64,000 nucleotides of DNA from Pantoea vagans (GTDB taxonomy: Bacteria > Pseudomonadota > Gammaproteobacteria > Enterobacterales > Enterobacteriaceae): the NCBI RefSeq assembly GCF_004792415.1, contig NZ_CP038853.1:2418001-2482000 (forward strand). Reading direction: 5' to 3'. The first letter of the stretch is position 1. The number at the start of each line of letters is the position of its first letter. This document shows, piece after piece, positions 17,931 to 27,438 of this stretch. Below the pieces are notes generated by a model. The model made no database searches and was not told the origin of the DNA. It saw only the letters and a list, made by a program, of their open reading frames with translations. Position numbers and translations under genes: made by a program.

Positions 17931-19616
17931 ATGACAAAAATTGAGGTAAACGCCGACTCACGGCGTCAGCGTTATGCGCCCTTTCTGCTCACGTTGCTGC
18001 TGAGCGTACCCGCTTTCACCGCCCATGCCGACGACAACAGCCGCATGCTGAATAATCAGCCGCAGCCGCCGGACGTTCGTTTAGGGCCGCTGTTTAATGC
18101 CGTGCAGCAGGCAAAGTTCTATCCCGATCAGAAGACCTTTGCCGATGCGGTGCCGAAATTTGATCCCGCTTCGATTCTTGCCGACTGGCAGATGCAGAAG
18201 AAACAGCGCAATTTCGATCTCAAACGTTTTGTTGACGCTAACTTTACCCTGCCCGCTGCGGGCGACAAATATGTGCCGCCCGCCGGACAAAACCTGCGTG
18301 AGCACATTGATGGCCTGTGGCCGGTGCTGACGCGCACCACCAGCAGCGCCGGTAAATATGACTCGCTGCTGCCGCTGCCTAAGCCCTATGTGGTGCCGGG
18401 CGGGCGTTTCCGCGAAGTCTATTACTGGGACAGCTACTTCACCATGCTGGGGCTGGCCGAGAGCGGACACTGGGATAAAGTCCAGGATATGACGGATAAC
18501 TTCGCCTCGCTGCTTGACCGTTATGGCCACATCCCCAACGGCAACCGCAGCTACTACCTGAGCCGTTCACAGCCGCCGTTCTTCAGCCTGATGGTCGACC
18601 TGCTGGCGACGCACGATGACGGCAAAGCTTATACCCACTACCTGCCGCAGCTGCAGAAAGAGTATGACTACTGGATGGCCGACAGCGATAACGTCGCGGC
18701 GGGCGCAGCCAGCAAGCGTGTGATTAAGCTGGCAGATGGCACCCTGCTCAACCGCTACTGGGATGCGCGCGATGTACCACGCACCGAATCCTGGATGGAC
18801 GATATTGCTACTGCGCAGAAAGCGCCGCAGCGCAATAAAGCTGAACTTTACCGCGATCTGCGTTCCGGTGCCGCATCGGGCTGGGATTTCAGTTCACGCT
18901 GGTTTACCGACGCGCACAACCTGTCGACGATCCGCACCACCCAGCTGGCGCCGGTTGACCTGAACAGCCTGCTGTTCCATCTGGAGCAGACCCTGTCGAA
19001 AGGCTACCAGATGAACAAACAGAGCGATCTGGCGAAGCAGTATGCCGATCGCGCAGAGAAGCGCCAGGCGGCGATCAACCGCTATCTGTGGGACAGTAAA
19101 CAGAACTGGTATGCCGACTATGACTGGCAGAAAAAGCAGGTTCATCCGCAGCTGACGGCTGCCGCGCTGTTCCCGCTCTATCTGCAGGTCGCCAGTGATA
19201 AGCAGGCTGAAAGCACTGCCAGCGCAGTTGAAAAGCAGCTGCTGAAGCCCGGCGGTCTGGTGACCACCACCGTGAACAACGGCCAGCAGTGGGATGCACC
19301 GAATGGCTGGGCACCGCTGCAGTGGGTTGCCGTGGAAGGCCTGGAGCATTACAACCAGCCAAAACTGGCGAAAGAGGTAGGCTTACGCTTCCTGCAAAAC
19401 GTCCAGACAACCTATGACCGTGAGCATAAGCTGGTGGAGAAATATGTCGTCGACGGCAAAAATCTTGGCGGCGGTGGCGGCGGTGAGTATCCGCTGCAGG
19501 ACGGCTTTGGCTGGACCAACGGCGTCACGCTGAAACTGCTCGATAAGTATTGCCCGAAAGAGAAGACCTGTAACAGCGCCCACGATATTCCGCAGGCGTC
19601 AGCCTCACAACCTTAA
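17931..19616 (+). CDS. treA: TreA, periplasmic trehalase
   Basis: A 561-residue GH37 trehalase with an N-terminal signal peptide (hydrophobic stretch, cleavage near AHA-DD). Both family signatures are present: PGGRF at 156-160 followed by [10 protein letters not shown], and QWD at 453-455 in [11 protein letters not shown] glycine-rich segment [19 protein letters not shown] precedes the end. It hydrolyses periplasmic trehalose to glucose, notably after osmotic stress. The start at 17931 follows AAGGAG; the frame extends upstream but a longer product would bury the signal peptide. Confidence 0.95.
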   Translation: MTKIEVNADSRRQRYAPFLLTLLLSVPAFTAHADDNSRMLNNQPQPPDVRLGPLFNAVQQAKFYPDQKTFADAVPKFDPASILADWQMQKKQRNFDLKRFVDANFTLPAAGDKYVPPAGQNLREHIDGLWPVLTRTTSSAGKYDSLLPLPKPYVVPGGRFREVYYWDSYFTMLGLAESGHWDKVQDMTDNFASLLDRYGHIPNGNRSYYLSRSQPPFFSLMVDLLATHDDGKAYTHYLPQLQKEYDYWMADSDNVAAGAASKRVIKLADGTLLNRYWDARDVPRTESWMDDIATAQKAPQRNKAELYRDLRSGAASGWDFSSRWFTDAHNLSTIRTTQLAPVDLNSLLFHLEQTLSKGYQMNKQSDLAKQYADRAEKRQAAINRYLWDSKQNWYADYDWQKKQVHPQLTAAALFPLYLQVASDKQAESTASAVEKQLLKPGGLVTTTVNNGQQWDAPNGWAPLQWVAVEGLEHYNQPKLAKEVGLRFLQNVQTTYDREHKLVEKYVVDGKNLGGGGGGEYPLQDGFGWTNGVTLKLLDKYCPKEKTCNSAHDIPQASASQP

Positions 19617-19624
19617 CCCTCTCT

Positions 19625-19665
19625 GGATACCTCTGGCCTCACCGGAGGTATCCGCACGCCTTTTC
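19625..19665 (+). terminator. Terminator after treA
   Basis: Strong stem GGATACCTC (19625-19633, extended by TGG) with GAGGTATCC (19645-19653); a short TTTT follows 7 bases later. The hairpin is clear, the T-run weak. Confidence 0.6.
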
Positions 19666-19732
19666 AGCGAATTTTACTTGACCTTCTTACATCAACAGGC
19701 AAAATTGCAGCCAATTTACAAAAGGTAATAAT

Positions 19733-19751
19733 TCTCATTATGATAATGAGA
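19733..19751. promoter_or_regulatory. Fur box upstream of foxA
   Basis: A perfect 9-1-9 inverted repeat, TCTCATTATGATAATGAGA, close to the classical Fur consensus. It lies 56 bases before the foxA start, so iron-loaded Fur should repress the receptor. Confidence 0.85.
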
Positions 19752-19807
19752 TTACCTATTAACAACTTTACTCACCTGCCTTAATCTTTGCTATGAAAGG
19801 AACTCCG

Positions 19808-21907
19808 ATGAAACTGTCACTGTCGCTGAGAGGGTATATTCGCCTCTGCACCCTGGCGCTGACCGCGCCTGCTCTGAGTTTCGCTGCCGATATGGTGGTG
19901 ACTGCACAACCGCAGGAAGACTCAACTTCACCGACCCAGGGCTATCTGGCGACGACCAGCCAGGGCGCAACCAAAAGCGATCGTCCGTTGATCACCACGC
20001 CGCAGTCGATATCCGTGGTCACCCGCCAGCAGATGCAGGATCAGGGCGCCCTGACCCTGAACCAGGCACTCGGCTACAGCTCCGGCGTCTTCACCAACTT
20101 TGGCGGTGCCGCGACCCGTTACGACACCATTGCGCTGCGCGGCTTCCACGGCGGTGATGTCGATAACACCTTCCTCGACGGCATGCGGCTGATGAGCGAC
20201 GGCGGCAGTTTCAACGTATTGCAGGTCGATAACGCTTTCCTTGAGCGCATCGATGTGATCAAAGGCCCCTCTTCTGCCCTTTATGGTCAGACGGTGCCAG
20301 GCGGCCTGGTCAATATGGTGACCAAACGTCCGCAGTTCAGCGAAGAGGGTCACATCCAGCTGCAGGCAGGCAGTAATGCCACCACCGGCACGATGTTTGA
20401 CTATACCAATGCGATCAACGACCAGTGGGCGTTTCGCCTGACCGGCGTGACCCGCAACAGCGATACGCAGTACGATCACACCCGCGAAGAGAAATATGCG
20501 CTGATGCCGCAACTGATGTGGCAGCCGGATGAAGATACCCATCTGATCCTGAAAGCCTATCTGCAGAAAGATCCTTCAGGTGGTTACCACGGTTCCGTAC
20601 CGGGTGACGGCAGCCTCACCGAACACAACGGCTACAAGCTGAGCAATGGCTTTTATGAGGGCAATAGCGACCTCGATCAGTTCAAGCGTCGCGAGCAGAT
20701 CTACAGCTTCGACTTCGCCCATCGCTTTAACGACGTCTGGTCATTCTCCTCAACCGGCAGCTACAGCCACTCGAATGTCGATCTCGATCAGGTTTATCAG
20801 ATTGGCTGGGATGAAAATAATCCCGATCTGCTGAACCGCTACTACTCCGGGGAGCGCTCGTCGCTCTCCGCCTGGTCCACCGATAACCGTTTAACGGCAG
20901 AGTTCAACACCGGCGAACTGGAGCACCGCGTGACGCTGGGTGCCGAGTATCACCGTTATAAAAATGAGATCAGCGCGGCGGGCGGTTCAGCCAACCAGCT
21001 GAATGCCCTGACCGGCGAACAGGTGGGCGATATGCCGGATTACACCTGGGCGGATAAAACCCGTCGCTACTATCAGACCGGTCTCTATCTGCAGGATGAG
21101 ATGAAGCTGGATCGCTGGCACCTGGATCTCTCCGGTCGTTATGACCGCATCGTCGCCAACAACAGCGGCAGCGATCGTCGTCAGGACGATCACATCAGCG
21201 GACGTGCAGCACTGCTCTATGCGTTCGACAACGGTATCTCACCTTACGTGAGCTGGAGCCAGGCGATTACTCCGACCGCGCTCACCGATCCCAACAATAA
21301 TCTGCTGAAGCCGACCACCGCCGAGCAGTATGAAGCCGGGGTGAAATATCAGCCCAATGGCACCCGCGATCTCTATAGCGTGGCGGTCTATGACCTGACG
21401 CAGAAAGATGTGGCGAACCGCAACGTGCTGACGGCGACCTATTCGCCATCGGGCAAAGTTCACTCACAGGGTATCGAGCTGGAAGCACGTAATCAGCTCA
21501 CCCCGCGTCTGAGCACCGTGGCGAGCTATACGCTGAATCATCTGCGCTTTAAAGATTCGGTGGATGGCAACAGCGGACATACTCCATACGTTACTCCCAA
21601 CAGCATGGCGGCACTCTGGGGTCACTATCAGTTTGATTACGGTCTGAGTGCGGGTGCAGGCGTGCGTTACATCGGCAAACAGTGGGCGGACAATGCAAAC
21701 ACCACACGTGTGCCGTCAGTAACGCTGTTTGATGCATCAGTGCGGGCCGATCTTGGCGTCTGGAACAGCAGCCTGAAAGGGGCCTGGGTTCAGGTCAACG
21801 CCAACAACCTGACCGATCGTACTTATGTGGCGGGCTGCTACGGCACAGGCTACTGCTACTGGGGTGCGGAACGCAGCGTGATGGCGACCGTTGGTTACGA
21901 TTTCTGA
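19808..21907 (+). CDS. foxA: FoxA-type TonB-dependent ferrioxamine receptor
   Basis: A 699-residue outer-membrane receptor: signal peptide (about 1-26), TonB box near DMVVTA, plug domain (about 60-165, with TPQSISVVTRQQM and IDVIKGPSSALYG), then a 22-strand barrel ending in the aromatic YDF. The sequence follows Yersinia FoxA closely over the whole length (RGFHGGDVDNTFLDG; QKDPSGGYH; CYWGAERSV), so ferrioxamine-type hydroxamate uptake is the likely role. The start at 19808 follows AAAGGAA; the ATG at 19793 lacks a site. No siderophore transport gene is adjacent, so the inner-membrane step must be encoded elsewhere. Confidence 0.9.
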   Translation: MKLSLSLRGYIRLCTLALTAPALSFAADMVVTAQPQEDSTSPTQGYLATTSQGATKSDRPLITTPQSISVVTRQQMQDQGALTLNQALGYSSGVFTNFGGAATRYDTIALRGFHGGDVDNTFLDGMRLMSDGGSFNVLQVDNAFLERIDVIKGPSSALYGQTVPGGLVNMVTKRPQFSEEGHIQLQAGSNATTGTMFDYTNAINDQWAFRLTGVTRNSDTQYDHTREEKYALMPQLMWQPDEDTHLILKAYLQKDPSGGYHGSVPGDGSLTEHNGYKLSNGFYEGNSDLDQFKRREQIYSFDFAHRFNDVWSFSSTGSYSHSNVDLDQVYQIGWDENNPDLLNRYYSGERSSLSAWSTDNRLTAEFNTGELEHRVTLGAEYHRYKNEISAAGGSANQLNALTGEQVGDMPDYTWADKTRRYYQTGLYLQDEMKLDRWHLDLSGRYDRIVANNSGSDRRQDDHISGRAALLYAFDNGISPYVSWSQAITPTALTDPNNNLLKPTTAEQYEAGVKYQPNGTRDLYSVAVYDLTQKDVANRNVLTATYSPSGKVHSQGIELEARNQLTPRLSTVASYTLNHLRFKDSVDGNSGHTPYVTPNSMAALWGHYQFDYGLSAGAGVRYIGKQWADNANTTRVPSVTLFDASVRADLGVWNSSLKGAWVQVNANNLTDRTYVAGCYGTGYCYWGAERSVMATVGYDF

Positions 21908-21925
21908 TTAAAAGTAAAAGATAAA

Positions 21926-21957
21926 AAAAGGGGACGAATCGCTTCGTCCCCTTTTCT
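21926..21957. terminator. Bidirectional terminator between foxA and ymgE
   Basis: A 13-bp perfect stem, AAAAGGGGACGAA (21926-21938) with TTCGTCCCCTTTT (21943-21955), loop TCGC. A-run upstream and T-run downstream let it serve both convergent genes. Confidence 0.88.
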
Positions 21958-21973
21958 GTTGAAACCGTTACGG

Positions 21974-22222
21974 TTAACTGCGTACTTTGCGGTATACGAA
22001 CAGCACCACGATGGCACCGATAACAGCGACCACAAAGCTTCCGAAGTTAAACCCATCGACGCGGCCGAAGCCAAACAGCGTACTGATCCAGCCACCCACT
22101 ACGGCACCGATAATACCCAGAACGATAGTCAGAATGAAACCGCCACCGTCTTTACCCGGCATAATCCACTTCGCCAGAATACCCGCGATTAAGCCAAAGA
22201 CGATCCAGGAAATAATACCCAT
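21974..22222 (-). CDS. ymgE: YmgE/YeaQ-family small membrane protein
   Basis: An 82-residue, glycine-rich membrane protein with three hydrophobic segments (start MGIISWIVFGLIAGILAKW; middle VLGIIGAVVGGW; end VVAVIGAIVVLFVYR). It is the transglycosylase-associated (GlsB/YeaQ/YmgE) family, whose function is unclear but linked to stress. Named ymgE because it sits beside ycgR near treA, as in E. coli. Confidence 0.9.
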   Translation of the reverse strand: MGIISWIVFGLIAGILAKWIMPGKDGGGFILTIVLGIIGAVVGGWISTLFGFGRVDGFNFGSFVVAVIGAIVVLFVYRKVRS

Positions 22223-22350
22223 CTGTTGCTCCTTCCTTTTTATGATTAAAGCGTGAACGCCTGATTTATCAAGCGGTTTACCGCGATAAGTATAGCCAGC
22301 TTTTTGTAAAACGCCTCACGGGTCACACTATTTTTTAAGAATTCACCGGC

Positions 22351-22377
22351 TAAAGCTTTTTTTTGCCGCGCCGATAA
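22351..22377 (+). promoter_or_regulatory. FliA (sigma-28) promoter of ycgR
   Basis: TAAA (22351-22354), a 15-base spacer, and GCCGATAA (22370-22377): an exact match to the flagellar class 3 consensus. The predicted start of transcription lies about 45 bases before ycgR. Confidence 0.85.
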
Positions 22378-22431
22378 CCGGGATGAGGCAAAAAAACAGC
22401 ATAAATACAGTAACCCCTTGCGGAGCAGGAC

Positions 22432-23166
22432 GTGAAAGAAGCCGACCAGGAACAATATTTAAAACGTGGCACGCTGGCGGTTCTGGGCGTAATGAAAGAT
22501 CTGCTGCGCCTGCAGACGCCACTACTGGTGCGCTTCGCGCGCGGGCAGTTTATCAGCCGGATGCTGAATGCCGATAAAGATCGCCTGCTGTTTGACCTCG
22601 GCAGTAATAACCTGGATAACGAATACGCCCTGACCAGCGACGATCTCAGTATCACCGCTGAAACCTTCGGCGCGAAGGTAGAGTTCAGCCTCGCCTCGCT
22701 GGAAAAAGTGGAGTTTGAAGGCTTACCCGCCTTCAGCGCGCCGCTGCCGGACCTGCTGTGGCAGATTCAGCGACGGGAATTCTTCCGCGTCTGCGCCCCG
22801 ATGGAGCCGCAGTTCTGGTGTCATACCCTGTGGCCGGATGGCCGTAAAACGCGCCTGCGATTGCAGGATCTCTCCCTGGGCGGTCTGGGCGTGCTGGTAG
22901 ATGAGCCGCTGCCGGACGGATTGCAGAATGGCGATAGCTTCAATCAATTTCGGGTTGAGCTGGGCGAATATGGCATTTTTGACGTGCCGGTGAAGCTGCT
23001 GAATATTGGCGAGCGCTGCGTTGTTACCCGCAAAAACGAAACCCTTGTGACACCGCGCCTGAGCTTTCGCTTTGCCACGCTGAACCCGGCGCAGGAGCGG
23101 CAGCTTCAGCAGATTATTTTTGCTCTTGAGCGACTGGCTCGCGATAAATCGACCCGTTTCCAGTAA
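22432..23166 (+). CDS. ycgR: YcgR, c-di-GMP-dependent flagellar brake
   Basis: A 244-residue protein with an N-terminal YcgR domain and a C-terminal PilZ domain. The c-di-GMP motifs are intact: RREFFR at 114-119 and DLSLGG at 146-151. With ligand bound, YcgR acts at the flagellar motor to slow and bias rotation. The GTG start at 22432 follows GGAG by 6 bases. A sigma-28 promoter lies immediately upstream, so it is expressed with late flagellar genes. Confidence 0.94.
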   Translation: MKEADQEQYLKRGTLAVLGVMKDLLRLQTPLLVRFARGQFISRMLNADKDRLLFDLGSNNLDNEYALTSDDLSITAETFGAKVEFSLASLEKVEFEGLPAFSAPLPDLLWQIQRREFFRVCAPMEPQFWCHTLWPDGRKTRLRLQDLSLGGLGVLVDEPLPDGLQNGDSFNQFRVELGEYGIFDVPVKLLNIGERCVVTRKNETLVTPRLSFRFATLNPAQERQLQQIIFALERLARDKSTRFQ

Positions 23167-23262
23167 CGTCTTCAGGGATGCGCCACACAGGTGGGCCGCA
23201 TCCAGGCTATGCTTCTTGCTTGTTTTCTTTTAAACCGGAACCCAGCAAGGAGACCCTCCCCA

Positions 23263-24393
23263 ATGGAAAACTGGCTCTCTTCACGTCGTTTTCACTCCCT
23301 CTTTTTTAATCAGGAACTCTGGCTCAACAGCGCCATCGTGGTGGTTTCCACGCTGGTGATTTACTGGGTATTACGTACCCTGATTCGCTTTATCTCCAAC
23401 CGGATTGCGCTTTACAGCGAACATCGTCATGTCCGCGCGACCGCGATTCTGGTGGAGATACTGCGCAGCACCAGCCAGACCCTGCTGCTGATCTTTTCGC
23501 TGCTGATTGCCCTGAAGTTTGTTGACCTGCCCGAATCCTGGAGCGTGACCATCGCACACGGCTGGTTCCTGGCGCTGATCGTACAGCTCGCGCTGTGGAT
23601 CGACTGCGGCATCCGGCTCTGGCTGAAAAGCCTGCTGCGCGACCCGCTGCATGTGCGGAATCCGGTGACGACGGTGATCCTCGGGATTCTGCTGCGGGTC
23701 GTGGTCTGGATCATGATGTTCCTGGCCATTCTGTCGAACATGGGCATCAATATTACCGCGCTGGTCGCCAGCCTGGGCGTTGGCGGTATCGCGATTGCGC
23801 TGGCGATTCAGACTGTGCTGAGCGATGTGTTTGCGTCGCTGGCGATAGGCTTCGATAAGCCGTTCGAGCATGGCGATTTTATTGTCTTTGGTGATATTGC
23901 CGGTTCCATTGAGCATATCGGCCTGAAAACCACCCGGCTGCGCAGCCTGAGTGGTGAGCAGATCGTCTGCTCAAACACCATTCTGTTGCAGCAGACCATC
24001 CACAACTACAAGCGCATGCAGCAGCGCCGCATCGTGTTTAAGTTTGGCATCAGCTATGCCACGCCTTCTGAGCAGGTGCGCGAGATCAGCCCGCTGGTGA
24101 AAGAGATTATCCAGGGTGTTGAGACCACCCGTTTTGACCGCGCCCACTTCCTGGCTTTCGAGGACTCGAAGCTGACTTTTGAAGTGGTCTATTTTGTACT
24201 GGATGCGGATTACAACAAGTACATGGATATTCAGCAGGAGATTAACCTGCAGCTCATGGCGGCTCTTGAAGAGCGCAATATCCGCTTCGCCTTCCCGATC
24301 CGTCAGGTTGAGTTCAGCGGGGGTAGTCTGCCGCCGGTGGATCTGGTTGCCGTGGAAAGTGACGATGGCGAAGTGCGCAGAATGGCGCGCTAG
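23263..24393 (+). CDS. MscS-family mechanosensitive ion channel
   Basis: A 376-residue inner-membrane protein with about four to five membrane segments, then the MscS pore helix and beta domain (MGINITALVASLGVGGIAI; VLSDVFASLAIGFDKPF; GDFIVFGDIAGSIEHIG). Such channels open under membrane tension to release solutes. It is longer than MscS itself and not obviously one of the named E. coli paralogues. The start at 23263 follows AAGGAG; the frame extends upstream without a site. It lies between ycgR and the sugar locus. Confidence 0.86.
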   Translation: MENWLSSRRFHSLFFNQELWLNSAIVVVSTLVIYWVLRTLIRFISNRIALYSEHRHVRATAILVEILRSTSQTLLLIFSLLIALKFVDLPESWSVTIAHGWFLALIVQLALWIDCGIRLWLKSLLRDPLHVRNPVTTVILGILLRVVVWIMMFLAILSNMGINITALVASLGVGGIAIALAIQTVLSDVFASLAIGFDKPFEHGDFIVFGDIAGSIEHIGLKTTRLRSLSGEQIVCSNTILLQQTIHNYKRMQQRRIVFKFGISYATPSEQVREISPLVKEIIQGVETTRFDRAHFLAFEDSKLTFEVVYFVLDADYNKYMDIQQEINLQLMAALEERNIRFAFPIRQVEFSGGSLPPVDLVAVESDDGEVRRMAR

Positions 24394-24509
24394 CATGCCG
24401 CCCTCCTGTCCTGCGGATGGCGGGCCATGAAGCCGATGTGGCCAGAAACCGTGGTCGCATCGGCTGCGCCGCATTGCCCTTATCGCGTTCTGCGATTCAC
24501 TCTTATCGC

Positions 24510-25928
24510 TTACTGATGCCGATAGCAGCTCACGCCGAGATACTCACTGAAAGCTTCCTGCAGCACACCGGCCGTGGCCGAGTGGTTCATCGCCACGTGG
24601 TGCTCAAAGCCATTGCGGCAGATCCATGCCAGCAGCGTCTCCAGCTGCGGCACCTGTATGACCGCACGACAGCCGACCGTGTCCAGCGGATCGGTGACTG
24701 ATAGCCCCTCACCCACATAGGCTTTGATTTCGCCGCTGAAGTCGTCGGTCGAGAGGCGGAAATAGGTGAGGTCGCCCTGCTTCATCCGGCCATGCACCGC
24801 ACCGCAGGTGTTCTCTTTGCCCACGGTGGTGCCAATAATATCCGCCGTGCCCATGGTCGGTGACTCCAGGCTGGCGCTGGCAAAATTCCCGCAGTGAAAC
24901 AGCACGCATTTGTCCCGCTCATCGCCAAAGTTGTTGTTCCAGTCCGCCAGTGAAGCAGGACTCAGCGAACAGCTGGCGAGCGCATACATCGACAGCGCGC
25001 CCATCACGTCCACTTCACAGGCGCTGGGCATCAGCTGACCCGACATCACGCTCATGATTGAGCAGACGTTGATGCCCAGGTTTTCCTGCAGCGACGTCCA
25101 GCACTGAATGGCAGTCGTGTCGATATCGTTGTCACTGATCCACTCGCTGATCACCACAAACAGTTTGGCCATAGTCACCAGTTTGTCGCCCGGAATGCCG
25201 CGCGCATCGGCGTTGGCTTCCAGGATCTCGCGCTTCTCTGCCACACGGATATCGTCATCACGCAGCCGGTTTGTGCGGGTAAAAATCTCCGACAGATCCA
25301 GGGTTTCTACCGCGATGCCCATCTTCTCCAGCAGCTTTTCGCTGTAGCGGACGGTGTTGAATCCGGCGGGCCGCGCACCAATCGCGCCGACGCGAACCCG
25401 CCGCATCGCATTCACGACCCGGCAGAGCTGGCTGAAGCGCTGTAAATCCTGCTGGAAAACCTCGCCGCTCAGGGCACAGACGTGCTGGCGGGTCAGGGTA
25501 AACGGAATGCCGTACTGCCGCAGGTTGTTGCAGAGCGATATTTTGCCGCAGAAACTGTCACGGCGGGTCGCCAGCCCCATTTTATCCAGGTTGTCCTCTT
25601 CCGCCTGCACCAGTACCGGCACATTCAGCCCGGCCAGACGCAGCGCTTCGGCAATGGCCTTTTCATCACCAAAGTTAGGCAGCAGTACCACAATGCCGTG
25701 AATCGCTTCGCGATGCTGACGAAACAGCGCAGCACAGGTTTTGGCCTCCTGCCGCGTCTCGACGCCGCCCAGATTGGTCTGGGTTTCATCCAGCATCACC
25801 GTATTGATGTTCATCTTTTCAAACAGCGCAACCGCCTGCTGGCGCGCCTCGCCCACCAGATAGCTGGGAAAAAATCCCCGGTTGCCAATGATGACACCGA
25901 AGGTTAACTGCTGAGGAAGTGTTGACAT
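24510..25928 (-). CDS. Sugar isomerase, L-fucose/L-arabinose isomerase family
   Basis: A 472-residue member of the FucI/AraA fold. Supporting parts are the N-terminal GVIIGNRGFFPSYLVGEARQ, the middle GARPAGFNTVRYSEKLL, the acidic EVDVMGALSMYAL, and the late HHVAMNHSATAG resembling the AraA double-histidine region. It probably interconverts an aldose and a ketose using a divalent metal; the substrate is not determined. It is the last gene of a minus-strand operon after a transketolase pair and a kinase, placing it first in a pathway of isomerase, kinase, transketolase. Good ribosome site GGAGC. Confidence 0.85.
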   Translation of the reverse strand: MSTLPQQLTFGVIIGNRGFFPSYLVGEARQQAVALFEKMNINTVMLDETQTNLGGVETRQEAKTCAALFRQHREAIHGIVVLLPNFGDEKAIAEALRLAGLNVPVLVQAEEDNLDKMGLATRRDSFCGKISLCNNLRQYGIPFTLTRQHVCALSGEVFQQDLQRFSQLCRVVNAMRRVRVGAIGARPAGFNTVRYSEKLLEKMGIAVETLDLSEIFTRTNRLRDDDIRVAEKREILEANADARGIPGDKLVTMAKLFVVISEWISDNDIDTTAIQCWTSLQENLGINVCSIMSVMSGQLMPSACEVDVMGALSMYALASCSLSPASLADWNNNFGDERDKCVLFHCGNFASASLESPTMGTADIIGTTVGKENTCGAVHGRMKQGDLTYFRLSTDDFSGEIKAYVGEGLSVTDPLDTVGCRAVIQVPQLETLLAWICRNGFEHHVAMNHSATAGVLQEAFSEYLGVSCYRHQ

Positions 25929-25948
25929 GGCTCTGCTCCGGTTAAGGA

Positions 25949-27436
25949 TTAATGTGGCTGATAACGACAGCGTGCAACGGCGTCGATCCAGCCTTTATAG
26001 TTTTCCTGCATACGCTGCGCATGCTCTTCACGTGGCATGATGACGCTGCCGCCCTGCAGCGCCTGCATATCACTGCCCTGCTGCCACCATCCCAGTACTT
26101 TGCCCGCCAGCAGCGCCGCGCCCAGCGCGGAAACTTCGGCAGTCGGCACCCGCTGCAGCGGCCGCTGTAACACATCCGCCTGTAACTGCATCAGCCAGCT
26201 GTTTTCGGTGGCGCTGCCATCCACACAGAGGGCCGGGAGCTGCTGGCCGCTGGCCTGCTCCATCGCAAAAAAGACGTCGGCAATTTGCCAGACGATCGAC
26301 TCTAGCGCGACACGCGCCAGTACCTCGGGCGTGGCGGCGTCCGTCAGTCCGCATACCATGCCGCGCGCCTGCAGATCCCACCAGGGCGCGCCCAGGCCGG
26401 AGAGCGCCGGGACAAAATAGATGCCCTGATTGTCGTCGCAGCGCTGCGCCATGGCGGTCAGCACACGCGGATCCTGCACGCCGAGCAGTTTGCCCAGCCA
26501 GGCGGCACCGGAACCGGTATGGGTGATGTTGCCTTCAAACGCATAACGCAGCGTGCCGTCGTGCCAGGCCACGGTGGTGCTGAGGCCATTTTCCGTCAGC
26601 AGCGGCGTCGCCATCGACATCATCAGTGAAGAGCCGGTGCCGTAGGTGGCTTTCACCACTTCTGACTCGCCGCGCCGCTGCGCCTGCAGCGCAGCATGGG
26701 AGTCACCGATGCGCGCCAGAATGGGCGTACCGGGCGCTAAGCCGGGAATGTCACGCACCGCGACCACGCCCTGTTCGCTAGCGGAAGAGGTAATACGTGG
26801 CAGCGCGGCGCGCGGTAGCTGAAACAGCGTCAGCAGCTCCTCGTCCCAGTCATTAAGATGCAGACTATAAAGTTGAGTGCGGGCGGCGTTGGCGTGATCG
26901 GTAACGAATACCTCACCTGCGCTGAGCTGCCAGCTGAGCCAGCTGTCGACGGTGCCGATGCAAAGCTCACCAGCTGCGGCCCGCGCCGCGCCGTCGGGAA
27001 TGGCGGCCAGCATCCCGGTCAGCTTGGCGGCCGGAAACATTGGATCAACGGCCAGCCCGGTTAAGCCGGTAATACGTGGCGCTTTGCCCGCCTGATGCAG
27101 ATCGCGACAGAATGCCTCTGAGCGTCGATCCTGCCAGCTCACCAGTGGCGTCAGCGGCTGACCATCACGCCGCTGCCAGATCAGCACCGACTCGCGCTGA
27201 TTGCTGATCGCCACGGCCGCGACAGGCGCGCCATCACAGGCTGACAGACACTGGATGATCGCCTGTTTTACCGCCTGCCAGATCGCCACAGGGTCTTGCT
27301 CCGCCAGTCCGGGCTGCGGATGTTGCAGGGTTAAACTCTGGCTGCCGCGCGCCACGACGCGGCCACTGCGATCAACCGCAATCGCCTTGGCGTTGGTGGT
27401 GCCTTCGTCGATCGCCAGAATCAGGGGTCCCACCAT
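25949..27436 (-). CDS. FGGY-family carbohydrate kinase
   Basis: A 495-residue sugar kinase. N-terminal phosphate motif DEGTTNAKA from residue 10, the conserved GTVDSWLSWQL, the second ATP motif ATYGTGSSLMM, and a C-terminal DGSATENSWLMQLQADVL characteristic of FGGY enzymes near glycerol and xylulose kinases. It likely phosphorylates the ketose made by the downstream isomerase. The gene starts 2 bases after the transketolase C-subunit stop, with its ribosome site (GGAGC) inside that gene, so the two are coupled. Confidence 0.88.
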   Translation of the reverse strand: MVGPLILAIDEGTTNAKAIAVDRSGRVVARGSQSLTLQHPQPGLAEQDPVAIWQAVKQAIIQCLSACDGAPVAAVAISNQRESVLIWQRRDGQPLTPLVSWQDRRSEAFCRDLHQAGKAPRITGLTGLAVDPMFPAAKLTGMLAAIPDGAARAAAGELCIGTVDSWLSWQLSAGEVFVTDHANAARTQLYSLHLNDWDEELLTLFQLPRAALPRITSSASEQGVVAVRDIPGLAPGTPILARIGDSHAALQAQRRGESEVVKATYGTGSSLMMSMATPLLTENGLSTTVAWHDGTLRYAFEGNITHTGSGAAWLGKLLGVQDPRVLTAMAQRCDDNQGIYFVPALSGLGAPWWDLQARGMVCGLTDAATPEVLARVALESIVWQIADVFFAMEQASGQQLPALCVDGSATENSWLMQLQADVLQRPLQRVPTAEVSALGAALLAGKVLGWWQQGSDMQALQGGSVIMPREEHAQRMQENYKGWIDAVARCRYQPH

Positions 27437-27438
27437 GT

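Noticed and set aside
24394..24509. Inverted repeat AGCCGATG/CATCGGCT between the MscS-type gene and the isomerase gene as a terminator
   Set aside because: The arms are 19 bases apart and no T-run follows on either strand.
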